From NCBI GenBank assembly GCA_943333275.1, contig CALQSQ010000035.1:1-50894 (forward strand): a stretch of DNA of 50,894 bases, in the 5' to 3' direction. The notes beneath the pieces are model-generated. The model saw only the letters and a list, made by a program, of their open reading frames with translations, searched no databases and was not told the DNA's origin. The DNA comes from Akkermansia muciniphila (lineage in GTDB: Bacteria > Verrucomicrobiota > Verrucomicrobiia > Verrucomicrobiales > V1-33). Shown in pieces: positions 19,944-27,818 of the stretch (position 1 is its first letter; each line of letters begins with the position of its first letter). Made by a program: the position numbers and the translations under genes.

Positions 19944-20216
19944 TTAACTGGAACAGGATTCTTGCTCCACTGACCGGCGTTTCATAAGTTGTGCAAGGCC
20001 CTGGAAACCCAGGACCAACCAGGAAGCCAAACCCAGGGTCAACATCCAATGATCCAACCCGGTGAACGGATGAATGATTTGGGAACGCAGGGTTTCATTT
20101 CCAAATTCGTCCATTTCCTCCATCCCGGGCGGTAAATGGTGCGCAAGAGCCAGCGGGGCGGCCATCAGCAATGCGAACGTGGTGAGGGCAATTTTTCGAA
20201 TGGGTCCGGGATTCAT
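19944..20216 (-). CDS. Shortened HupE/UreJ-like protein
   Basis: A 90-residue exported membrane protein: signal peptide ([25 protein letters not shown], then HH), a short acidic spacer and the HupE/UreJ hallmark HPFTGLDHW leading into one hydrophobic segment ([13 protein letters not shown]). Normal HupE/UreJ nickel-transport proteins have about 190-200 residues and six membrane segments; here only the first part remains before a basic and polar tail. The His-Pro-x-x-Gly-x-Asp-His motif is the proposed nickel site. It overlaps no gene and lies just upstream of ureA, so a nickel-related role is inferred; whether one segment can function is open. Confidence 0.75.
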   Translation of the reverse strand: MNPGPIRKIALTTFALLMAAPLALAHHLPPGMEEMDEFGNETLRSQIIHPFTGLDHWMLTLGLASWLVLGFQGLAQLMKRRSVEQESCSS

Positions 20217-20219
20217 AAA

Positions 20220-20936
20220 TTAGACAGTGAGGTATTTCTTAATGATGGTGTCCGTAAGAGCCTCCATCTGGCCGGCTGCGGTGACGCGCCCGCGCTCCAG
20301 AATTGAGAAACTGTCGCCGAACTCCCTGCAGAAATCCAGATATTGTTCAACCAACAGAATGCTCATGCCGTCCTCCTCGCGAAGCAATCGAATGGCATGG
20401 CCGATCTGATCAATAATATTCGGTTGAATTCCCTCCGTGGGTTCATCAAGAATCAGAAGCTTGGGCTCGGTGAGGAGGGCGCGGCCGATGGCCAGTTGCT
20501 GCTGCTGGCCGCCACTCAACATTCCTCCCTTGCGGGGCAGAAATTCCTTAAGAATCGGAAAGAGGCTGTAGATGCGATCGAGTTGTTTTGAGACGCTGGC
20601 GGGCTTTACACCCTGGGCCACAGCTCCAATCAGCAAATTTTCCTCCACGGTCATTTGGGGGAAAATCTCCCGACCCTGTGGCACATAGCCAATGCCAAGT
20701 CGCGCGCGGTCCTCAGACGCAAGTTTCGTAAGTCCCTTGCCATAGATTTCCATTTTCCCGCTGCTGATCGGCAGCAAGCCTGTAATTGCCTTGAGGGTGG
20801 AGGTCTTGCCAACTCCATTTCTCCCCATGAGACAAAAAACTGACTTCGCGGGAACGGTGAACGTGACGCCGCGCAGAATCTGACTGCCACCTATGGCCGC
20901 CTGGATATCGAAAATTTCTAGAACGGTGCTGCTCAT
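20220..20936 (-). CDS. urtE: Urea ABC transporter ATPase UrtE
   Basis: One of the two ATPases of the Urt importer (LivF-like). The 238 residues carry Walker A GRNGVGKT, the ABC signature LSGGQQQQLAIGRAL and Walker B LLILDEPTEGIQPN, a sequence typical of UrtE. It follows urtD by three bases and precedes the UreJ-like gene by three bases, in one tightly packed operon. It couples ATP hydrolysis to urea import through UrtB and UrtC. Confidence 0.95.
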   Translation of the reverse strand: MSSTVLEIFDIQAAIGGSQILRGVTFTVPAKSVFCLMGRNGVGKTSTLKAITGLLPISSGKMEIYGKGLTKLASEDRARLGIGYVPQGREIFPQMTVEENLLIGAVAQGVKPASVSKQLDRIYSLFPILKEFLPRKGGMLSGGQQQQLAIGRALLTEPKLLILDEPTEGIQPNIIDQIGHAIRLLREEDGMSILLVEQYLDFCREFGDSFSILERGRVTAAGQMEALTDTIIKKYLTV

Positions 20937-20939
20937 GGG

Positions 20940-21707
20940 TCAGGATGCTTTGGATTTCCTTCCCAGGTAAACTTCAATGACTCGTTCATCATTTTGAACG
21001 TGATCAACAGAACCGTCGCAGAGAACCGATCCCTGATGAAGCACGGTGACGCGACGCCCTTCGGAAATTTGCCGAACAAAGGTCATATCATGTTCAATCA
21101 CGACGATCGTGTGGTTGCCAGCCAGAGAGAGGAGCAGTTCCCCGGTCCGGTGTGTCTCCTCATCGGTCATTCCCGCGGCAGGTTCATCGACGAGCAGAAG
21201 CTTGGCATCCTGGGCCAGCAACATGCCAATCTCCAGCCATTGCTTCTGACCATGGGCTAGGGCCCCGGCCTTCCACTGGGCGCGGTCAGTGAGTTTAATC
21301 GTTTTAAGAATTTCCGGCAACCGATCCCGTTCCTCGGATTTAAGGCGAGCAAACAGACTCCGGAAAACCCCGCGTGATCCGGCCAGACTGAGCTGCAAAT
21401 TTTCGAGGACGGTGTGGTCGGTATAGACCGTGGGGGTTTGAAATTTCCGGCCAATCCCCAGCCGGTAAATCTCAAATTCGTTCATGGGCAGCAAATTGTG
21501 TTCGTCCTCAAATTCGATGGTTCCGGAGTCCGGTTTGGTGCGTCCGGTAATCAAATCAAGAAAGGTGGTTTTCCCTGCGCCATTGGGGCCGATGACGGTG
21601 CGCAATTCCCCGTGTTCCAGATAGAAACTGAGATCCTTGATGGCCTGGAATCCGGAGAAACTTTTGTTCAGCCCCTCTGCGGACAGTAGCATGGGGGTGC
21701 GGCTCAT
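20940..21707 (-). CDS. urtD: Urea ABC transporter ATPase UrtD
   Basis: LivG-like ATPase of the Urt system, 255 residues. Walker A is GPNGAGKTTF, the region near the signature reads GALAHGQKQWLEIGM (the degenerate signature usual for UrtD) and Walker B is LLLVDEPAAGMTDEE, followed by the His switch VIEHDM. Its start overlaps the end of urtC (ATGAGC with TGA), giving coupled translation. Confidence 0.94.
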   Translation of the reverse strand: MSRTPMLLSAEGLNKSFSGFQAIKDLSFYLEHGELRTVIGPNGAGKTTFLDLITGRTKPDSGTIEFEDEHNLLPMNEFEIYRLGIGRKFQTPTVYTDHTVLENLQLSLAGSRGVFRSLFARLKSEERDRLPEILKTIKLTDRAQWKAGALAHGQKQWLEIGMLLAQDAKLLLVDEPAAGMTDEETHRTGELLLSLAGNHTIVVIEHDMTFVRQISEGRRVTVLHQGSVLCDGSVDHVQNDERVIEVYLGRKSKAS

Positions 21708-22819
21708 GGTGCGATGGCAGTAGGAATTTCTGCTGTTTCAGAGGGTTTGCGCTTCATCCGATTCAACAAACCCTTGATCTGGTCCGGCAAGCCGACAATC
21801 CCCCTGGGCATGAAAAGCACCACGAGAATAAAGGTCACGCCCAAAATGATCAGCCACCAATCCGGATAGGCACGTGTCGCCCAGCTCTTGAGGATGTTCA
21901 CACTGACCGCCCCAATAATTGGTCCGATGAGGGTGCCCCGGCCACCCACCGCGCACCAAACGACCGCTTCCAGTGAGTGTTCGGTGTTCATTTCACTGGG
22001 ATTGATGATGCCCACCTGGGGAACAAACAACATTCCACCCAGTGCCGCGATGACACTGGCCACCACAAAAACAAAGAGTTTGAAATTTGCTGCTGAATAA
22101 CCTGAGAACAACACTCGGGTCTCGCTGTCACGCACGGCCCGTTGGATCAGACCAAATTTGGTGATCGTCAGCCATTTGCAAAAAAGGAAGATGCAGAGCA
22201 GCAGCAGCCCTGTGGCCAGGTAGAGGCTGCGCTGCCCACCGGGCGAACGCAGATCCATGCCCAGCAGGGTTCGGAAATCCGTGAAACCATTGTTTCCTCC
22301 CATCAGCATGTCGTTTTGAAAGAACAACAGCGCCGCTCCATAGGTAAGCGCCTGGGTGAGAATGGAAAAGTAAACCCCCTTGATTCTTGATCGAAATGCG
22401 AGAAATCCGAATACGGCGGCCAGGAGACCGGGCAGGAGAATCACCATCAGCAAGGCAAAGGGAAAGGAATAGAATGGCTTCCAAATCGTCGGCAGTGAAG
22501 TGTGACCCAGAAAGACAAGGAAGTCCGGCAAATCGCTCTTGTACTGCCCAAGCTTGCCAATCATCAGCATCAGATGCATACCCATCATGTATCCTCCCAG
22601 GGTGAAAAAAAGCGCCTGACCAAGGCTGAGCAGACCTGTGTAGCCCCAAAGAATATCCACAGAGATGGCAAGGATCGCGTAGCAGAGATACTTGCCCCAG
22701 GTGTTCAGCGTGAATGGATCGATAAGTTTGGTGGCTTCGGCCACAGGCATGACAACGAGGAGAATAAAAAACACCACTCCAAATCCGATGCCTTCGCGCT
22801 TGGTCAATAAAGTATTCAT
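21704..22819 (-). CDS. urtC: Urea ABC transporter permease UrtC
   Basis: LivM-like permease of 371 residues with about ten hydrophobic segments, beginning MNTLLTKREGIGFGVVFFILL. It has the conserved LWGYTGLLSLGQALFFTLGG and the cytoplasmic-loop region GVRGTLIGPIIGA-like (here GGRGTLIGPIIGA) that contacts the ATPases. It forms the membrane pore with UrtB. The gene starts three bases after urtB and overlaps urtD. Confidence 0.94.
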   Translation of the reverse strand: MNTLLTKREGIGFGVVFFILLVVMPVAEATKLIDPFTLNTWGKYLCYAILAISVDILWGYTGLLSLGQALFFTLGGYMMGMHLMLMIGKLGQYKSDLPDFLVFLGHTSLPTIWKPFYSFPFALLMVILLPGLLAAVFGFLAFRSRIKGVYFSILTQALTYGAALLFFQNDMLMGGNNGFTDFRTLLGMDLRSPGGQRSLYLATGLLLLCIFLFCKWLTITKFGLIQRAVRDSETRVLFSGYSAANFKLFVFVVASVIAALGGMLFVPQVGIINPSEMNTEHSLEAVVWCAVGGRGTLIGPIIGAVSVNILKSWATRAYPDWWLIILGVTFILVVLFMPRGIVGLPDQIKGLLNRMKRKPSETAEIPTAIAP

Positions 22820-22822
22820 GGC

Positions 22823-24538
22823 TTAGGATTCAAGACTCCGGCTGCGGGTGACAAAAATTCCCGACGGCCTCCATTGCAGGAAAAGAATGATGGCCACGAG
22901 CACAAGAATTTTTCCAAGCACTGGACTGAGGAGTATCTGCTGCAGTGACTGGTCGGCCACTCCGATCCCCACGGCGCTGACCACAGTTCCGGTAAGCTTA
23001 CCCACCCCGCCGACAACGACGGTCATGAAGGCATCCACAATGTATTTCTGCCCCAGACCAGGCCCCACGTTGTCGATCTGGGATAGAAATGCGCCCGCAA
23101 GTCCGGCAAGCCCACTGCCAAATCCAAAGGTCATCATGTTGACCCGGTCGGTGCGAACTCCCATGCAGGCGGCCATGGACCGGTTCTGCATTACGGCGCG
23201 GATCAGCAGTCCCAGAGACGTTTTATTCAGCACCGCCCAGGTCAGAAGGATGATGATCACGGCAAAGCCGATTACGAAAAGGCGATTCCATCCAAATTGA
23301 ACATCGTTAACGGTCCAGTTTCCTGAAAGCCAGACGGGGCTGGAGACGTCCACATTGCTGGCGCCAAAGATCAACCTGAACAACTGTTGCAGGACCAACG
23401 AGACCCCCCAGGTGGCAAGCAGCGACTCCAAAGGACGCTTATAGAGGAAACGAATGATCGATCTCTCGAGACCGATACCCACAAGCGCCGCAACCAAAAA
23501 CGCCACCGGCAAGGCAACGATAAAATAGCTGTTGTAAAGCCACCCTGTGGCATTCATGCCGGGAATATTCATCGAGATTCCGAATGGTGAGAGGTGCAAA
23601 CCTTCGCCAAAAAGATTCTGCACGATGTAGGTGGTGTAAGCTCCGACGACAAGCATTTCCCCGTGAGCCATGTTGATGACTCCCATGAGTCCGAAAGTAA
23701 TCGCCAGACCAATCGCCACGACCAAGAGAACTGAACCCGTCGAGATTCCACGAAAAATGGTTCCAGCGGTGTTCACATTGCGGACATGAACCGCGATTTG
23801 CTCTAACGATGCCTGGGCTGCGACGGCCAGTTCTGGTCGTCCTCCTGCAGAGGCTTCCACGATGATTCCCTTGAGGACATCCTGACTAGGAATGGATTGA
23901 AGTTCGCCCAGTTTGCGGCAAGCAGCCAATTGAACGGTGGGATCATCCGACTTGATTTCAAGAAAGGCCATGGACTCATTCAGGGCGCGAATGGCTGAGG
24001 AATCTTTTTCAATCGCGAGCGCCGTTTTAAGTTCAGGAAGTTTTTCAGGATCCTGTTCAAGCCCGATGTTTTGAATAGCCTGGAGTCGCCTTTTTAAGTC
24101 GGTATCTAGCAGGGCTGCCATATCCATGACTGCCTTGATCGCCATACGGCTTGAACTGGAAGTGTCCGCGGACTCAACATCGCTCGAACCCAATTTCAGG
24201 GGCTTTCCCTCCGCATCGTTCAAAATCCTCCCATCCGAGAGCCCGTGAAAAATCTGTTTGTCCTCCGAGTCCTTTTCCCCCTCCGGAATCACCACCGTTT
24301 TTGATCCGGCAGCGTCGGTGTAGAGATAAATTTCTCCATCCTTCCATTGCCTGAGCAACTGGAGAACCTCCGGGGTCGCCTTCCCAAGCAGCGACTTGAT
24401 CTGTGAGGCCTGAATCTCGGCATCCTCCTCCGCGATCGCCTTGGAAATGATTTCCTGCGGAGTTCCCTCGGCACGCACCTGCTCGCCGGTGAAAGCAATC
24501 CAAATCAGACTGAGAAGTACAAAGAGGGGGCGGGACAT
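22823..24538 (-). CDS. urtB: Urea ABC transporter permease UrtB with exported N-terminal domain
   Basis: From ATG at 24538 (MSRPLFVLLSLIWIAF, a signal peptide) the protein has 571 residues. Residues about 25-270 form a soluble helical domain with HEAT-like repeats, typical of UrtB. The LivH-like permease follows, with GLMGVINMAHGEMLVVGAYT and, near the end, VVGGVGKLTGTVV. The N-terminal extension is normal for this family. ATG at 24574 is in frame but would place charged residues before the signal peptide. It is separated from urtA by a strong hairpin. Confidence 0.93.
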   Translation of the reverse strand: MSRPLFVLLSLIWIAFTGEQVRAEGTPQEIISKAIAEEDAEIQASQIKSLLGKATPEVLQLLRQWKDGEIYLYTDAAGSKTVVIPEGEKDSEDKQIFHGLSDGRILNDAEGKPLKLGSSDVESADTSSSSRMAIKAVMDMAALLDTDLKRRLQAIQNIGLEQDPEKLPELKTALAIEKDSSAIRALNESMAFLEIKSDDPTVQLAACRKLGELQSIPSQDVLKGIIVEASAGGRPELAVAAQASLEQIAVHVRNVNTAGTIFRGISTGSVLLVVAIGLAITFGLMGVINMAHGEMLVVGAYTTYIVQNLFGEGLHLSPFGISMNIPGMNATGWLYNSYFIVALPVAFLVAALVGIGLERSIIRFLYKRPLESLLATWGVSLVLQQLFRLIFGASNVDVSSPVWLSGNWTVNDVQFGWNRLFVIGFAVIIILLTWAVLNKTSLGLLIRAVMQNRSMAACMGVRTDRVNMMTFGFGSGLAGLAGAFLSQIDNVGPGLGQKYIVDAFMTVVVGGVGKLTGTVVSAVGIGVADQSLQQILLSPVLGKILVLVAIILFLQWRPSGIFVTRSRSLES

Positions 24539-24566
24539 GCTGGAAAGTGGCTGGGCTGAAAGCAAA

Positions 24567-24608
24567 CCCCGCAAGGTTCGTGCTAATTGGGCACAAATCC
24601 TTGCGGGG
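24567..24608 (-). terminator. Stem-loop between urtA and urtB; partial terminator or attenuator
   Basis: CCCCGCAAGG (24567-24576) and CCTTGCGGGG (24599-24608) form a perfect 10-bp stem, with a second inner pairing GTGC/GCAC. On the transcript it is followed by TTTGCTTTC, a poor U-tract. This placement after a binding-protein gene is usual for hairpins that stabilise the binding-protein message and reduce read-through into permease genes. It overlaps the longer possible urtB start at 24574. Confidence 0.7.
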
Positions 24609-24643
24609 CCTGTCCTACATATGATAGCAACTACTCTAACAAA

Positions 24644-25903
24644 TTATTTGGCCTTGAATGTCCCCTTGAGGAACGGTTCGCCATACACATCCTTGAACTC
24701 CTTGAGGATCTTAAATTGACCGTCCGCCTTGGACTCACCGATGAAAACATTTTTGGTGAGGTGATGGTTTTTCTGAGTTGTGACCTTTCCGCCGGGTCCA
24801 TCAAACGAGATGCCGGATTCCAAGGCTGCCATGACCTTTTCGGGATCGAAGGATTTTGCCTTTTCAACAGCCATTTTCCAGAGATAAACGCCATTATAGC
24901 TGAGGACCATGGGCGAGCAGGTGACGCGGCCCTCCTTCACGATTCCAGGGACGTCCGATTTCTTCAGCCAGGCCTGAAAGCCATCGATGAATTTTTTGTT
25001 GGCGGGCGATTTGATCGATTGGAAATACGTCCAGCAACCAAGCTGACCGACCAATTGTTTTGCAGGCAAACCCCGGAACTCATCCTCGGAGATGGAATAG
25101 CTCACTACCGGGCAGGTCTCCGCGGTCAATCCCGCCGCGGCATATTCCTTGAAGAAGGGAACGTTGGTATCGCCGTTGAGCGTGCTGATCACACAGGCCT
25201 TGCCGCCGGCGGTGAATTGTTTAATTTCAGCGACAATTTGCTGGTAATCCGTATGGCCGAAGGGCGTGTATTTACCGGCGGAAATAATCTTGCCGGATTC
25301 GTCCTTCTTGAACCCTCCGCCGATGTTTGCCAGCGGAACACCTTTGCTGAGCAGGTATTCCAGAAGCACGAGGTTCGTGGTCTGCGGATAGACGTAATCC
25401 GAGCCCAGGAGGTAGAATTTCTTCTTACCATTGGCCAGGAAGTAATCCACTGCCGGAGTGGCCTGCTGGCCGACGGCTTCTGCGGTGTAAAAGATGTTGG
25501 GGGACATTTCCTCACCCTCGTACTGAACAGGGTAAAAGAGCAGACCCTTCTTTTCTTCAAACACCGGGAGAACGGATTTCCGGCTCACGGATGTCCAGCA
25601 ACCGAAGGTGACGGCGACTTTGTCCTGCTCCAGAAGCTGTTTGGCCTTCTCGGCAAAGAGTGGCCAATTCGAGGCTCCATCCACGACCACAGGTTCGATT
25701 TTCTTGCCCATCACACCTCCCGCGGCGTTGATTTCATCGAAGGTATACAGCAGGATGTCCCGCAGGGAGGTTTCACTGATGGCCATGGTGCCACTGAGGG
25801 AGTGAAGCACACCGACTTTAACGGTGTCTTCTGCCTTGGCCCCGGCAGCCGTGAAAACGGCTGCCGAAGCCAGCAGAAGAGACGAGAAAATTCTTCTTTT
25901 CAT
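24644..25903 (-). CDS. urtA: Urea-binding protein of ABC transporter, UrtA
   Basis: The periplasmic binding protein for urea, 419 residues from ATG at 25903. A Sec signal peptide ([24 protein letters not shown], then ED) is followed by the mature UrtA start [20 protein letters not shown], a hallmark that separates UrtA from other Liv-type receptors, and by [16 protein letters not shown]. An ATG at 25990 is in frame, but the signal peptide starts at 25903. It lies 43 bases after the outer-membrane barrel gene. Confidence 0.95.
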   Translation of the reverse strand: MKRRIFSSLLLASAAVFTAAGAKAEDTVKVGVLHSLSGTMAISETSLRDILLYTFDEINAAGGVMGKKIEPVVVDGASNWPLFAEKAKQLLEQDKVAVTFGCWTSVSRKSVLPVFEEKKGLLFYPVQYEGEEMSPNIFYTAEAVGQQATPAVDYFLANGKKKFYLLGSDYVYPQTTNLVLLEYLLSKGVPLANIGGGFKKDESGKIISAGKYTPFGHTDYQQIVAEIKQFTAGGKACVISTLNGDTNVPFFKEYAAAGLTAETCPVVSYSISEDEFRGLPAKQLVGQLGCWTYFQSIKSPANKKFIDGFQAWLKKSDVPGIVKEGRVTCSPMVLSYNGVYLWKMAVEKAKSFDPEKVMAALESGISFDGPGGKVTTQKNHHLTKNVFIGESKADGQFKILKEFKDVYGEPFLKGTFKAK

Positions 25904-25946
25904 TTGGTGATTGTTTGTGATTTGGGTTTTAAACAGTAGGCAGCGA

Positions 25947-26768
25947 TTAGAAGGAAATATTGATGCCGGCGGTTCCTGTGACAAAGTCACTGTCAGGATT
26001 GACGATCACGCTGTCGTTGGTGTGATAATAGGTGACGCCAAGCCCCAGTCCGACATGTTTGCTGAGTGGGATGGAGGCGCTGACACCAGCCGAAACAAAA
26101 CCAAAACCGGCATCGCCCCCGTGGAAGTTATCCGTGTCAAAGGACACCTGGACAGGGAAGGAGAGCGATACAGGACCGACCTTCGTGCCAGGATTCACAC
26201 CGAGAATGAAGACGGCACCCGTGTCGAGCGGGATTCCATCAGCGACACGCCCGTGAACCTGAAAGGAGGGATTGATGAGACCGTCGCTGTAGGCGACCTT
26301 GAAATCCACAATCTGCTCGGTCTGTGAGGCATAGTACCATTGTTGGTAAAGCAGCGAGAACTTCCATTTGTCCATGGTATAGGCAACGCCGGCCCAGACG
26401 TCGATTTCCTGGATGTAAGTGCCGATGTTGGTCGAGGCATTGTCATTCACGTCCCACCAGGTTCCGATGATGCCCGTAAAGCCGCCACCAAGATCAAAAT
26501 TCAATTCCAGCGACGGGTGGAAGAGCGGGTCATTCCATGAATTACCGGCAGCCCAAATGTCCTGGCCGTAGGAAACGAAGTGGGTGTCCATGGTAAGTGA
26601 GAGTGTTCCGGTCACGAACGGATTGGCAGGCGCAGGTGGCGGGACGACCGGCACTTTACCAGTGGAGGTGGTGCCGGCTTGAATCAGCGATGCAGGCAGC
26701 AGGAAAGCAGCGAGAGCGGGCAGCATGCGGAGGTTTTTGCTAGTGAACGAAGTGAGATTTGATTTCAT
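25947..26768 (-). CDS. Outer-membrane beta-barrel protein at head of urea operon
   Basis: From ATG at 26768 (or 26786) the protein is about 273 residues, with a signal peptide ([16 protein letters not shown]), a Pro-rich linker and alternating hydrophobic strands with Gly/aromatic girdles ([22 protein letters not shown]). It ends in phenylalanine (GTAGINISF), the C-terminal signal for outer-membrane insertion. Being first in the urt operon, it is a candidate urea porin. This matches FmdC of Methylophilus, an outer-membrane protein encoded ahead of the Urt-like fmdDEF genes. Function as a urea pore is inferred from position. Confidence 0.8.
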   Translation of the reverse strand: MKSNLTSFTSKNLRMLPALAAFLLPASLIQAGTTSTGKVPVVPPPAPANPFVTGTLSLTMDTHFVSYGQDIWAAGNSWNDPLFHPSLELNFDLGGGFTGIIGTWWDVNDNASTNIGTYIQEIDVWAGVAYTMDKWKFSLLYQQWYYASQTEQIVDFKVAYSDGLINPSFQVHGRVADGIPLDTGAVFILGVNPGTKVGPVSLSFPVQVSFDTDNFHGGDAGFGFVSAGVSASIPLSKHVGLGLGVTYYHTNDSVIVNPDSDFVTGTAGINISF

Positions 26769-26870
26769 AATGTTGTAAGGTTTCAATTGGTGGCTAATGG
26801 GTTTCTATTTGGTGAACACCTTGCTGCACCGGCAATGGCACCGAAGTCAGTTTGGATTCATGACCCCATC

Positions 26871-26888
26871 AAGCACCCGCCGTGCCAA
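26871..26888 (-). promoter_or_regulatory. Sigma-54 promoter of the urea operon
   Basis: Read on the minus strand, TTGGCACGGCGGGTGCTT differs at one base from the sigma-54 pattern TGGCACG-N4-TTGCT, and GG (26886-26885) and GC (26874-26873) are exactly ten bases apart. Transcription would start near 26861, giving a leader of about 75-95 bases before the barrel gene. Sigma-54 control is common for nitrogen-source genes and needs an activator bound upstream. Confidence 0.8.
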
Positions 26889-26911
26889 TGCTCCGGCCAC
26901 GTGTGAAAACC

Positions 26912-26932
26912 AGAATGAAATCATTTCATTCT
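26912..26932. promoter_or_regulatory. 21-bp perfect palindrome upstream of sigma-54 promoter
   Basis: Arms AGAATGAAAT (26912-26921) and ATTTCATTCT (26923-26932) are exact inverted complements around one C. The centre lies about 60 bases before the predicted start site, where an enhancer-binding protein or a repressor dimer could bind. It does not match the NtrC consensus (TGCACC-N5-GGTGCA). Confidence 0.7.
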
Positions 26933-27026
26933 CTCCAGCAATTCCGCTCGCAACTCATCGCGGCATCTCCTCAACGAGTAATGAGTCACATCGAAGCATT
27001 GTGGAACGTCATTCGAATGCTTCTGA

Positions 27027-27809
27027 TCAGGGCGATGGGCGTTTTTCCCGAGGAGCTTTTTTCGCGGCAGGCTTGGCTGGCGCGGTTGTATTCACTTCGA
27101 TTCCGAAGATGTCCCCTAGGTCCATGCCTTCGAGCGCGGCGTGGCGATCGCCCGCAGATTGCGTGGTATCAATAAGCGCGTCGATCAGTTGCTCCGAGGT
27201 GCCGATGAGAACCTGTGGATCCACATTTCGCAGGGTGAAAAGGTGGCGCGGATTGTCATCCAGCATTGATCCCACCGCATAAAGTGTGGCGGCACAATGC
27301 TTGCACATGCCGGCCCAGTCCGGACAGGAACAACCGAGCTTGATCTGGTCACTGCTGGGAAATAGTCCCGTCTTCAGATCCGTGACTTCGCGCATCACGT
27401 CATCGCTCAGATCACCCACGAGCAAATCCATGACATCGGTAATTTTTCCCAAACAACATTTCTGCAGGTGCTTCCAATCCTCCTCTGCAAAAGGCTTGAT
27501 CCGGATTTCCACATCATACACCCGCGAACCAGCCACCACACTGGTGATCAGACCTGGTGCCACTTTCATGCCCAGCACCTTGCCACTGCGGAAATAAGCA
27601 CGCCCCCGTGGCATGCGCGATTCATAGTCGCTGTAGGCCATGAGATTGCGATTCCACGCCTGCCCCCAGAAGGTCGTGCTCAGGTCACGGCTCGATTGAG
27701 GCAGCATGGGTTCGAGGTTTTCACCGCGCTTCCGGCGCGCCGTGAGTTCCCGCTGCACGGCGCGGTTCGCATCCTCCCTGGACTCGCCATCATCGTAGTA
27801 CCAGGCCAT
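27027..27809 (-). CDS. SWIM zinc-finger protein
   Basis: A 260-residue protein with a SWIM zinc finger, CSCPDWAGMCKHCAA (CxC...CxH, about residues 153-167), preceded by the alpha/beta region usual in bacterial SWIM proteins (FWGQAWNRNLMAYSDYESR) and followed by a Lys/Ala/Pro-rich tail. SWIM fingers bind DNA or proteins; bacterial members are often beside SNF2 helicases. Here none is nearby. The gene instead lies nine bases after the giant cytochrome gene. The start ATG at 27809 gives MAWYYDDGESREDANR, a typical family start. Confidence 0.85.
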   Translation of the reverse strand: MAWYYDDGESREDANRAVQRELTARRKRGENLEPMLPQSSRDLSTTFWGQAWNRNLMAYSDYESRMPRGRAYFRSGKVLGMKVAPGLITSVVAGSRVYDVEIRIKPFAEEDWKHLQKCCLGKITDVMDLLVGDLSDDVMREVTDLKTGLFPSSDQIKLGCSCPDWAGMCKHCAATLYAVGSMLDDNPRHLFTLRNVDPQVLIGTSEQLIDALIDTTQSAGDRHAALEGMDLGDIFGIEVNTTAPAKPAAKKAPREKRPSP

Positions 27810-27818
27810 GCGAAAAAT

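Noticed and set aside
24587..25939. Long plus-strand open frame opposite urtA
   Set aside because: Antisense shadow of a clear UrtA gene; no recognisable domains.
26811..26825. Second GG-N10-GC sigma-54-like match on the plus strand
   Set aside because: It points away from the urea operon and no plus-strand gene follows; the -24 half is poor. The minus-strand match at 26888-26871 is far better.
26825..26843. NtrC-like site TGCACC ... GGCACC
   Set aside because: Only one half fits the consensus, and it lies downstream of the predicted transcription start.
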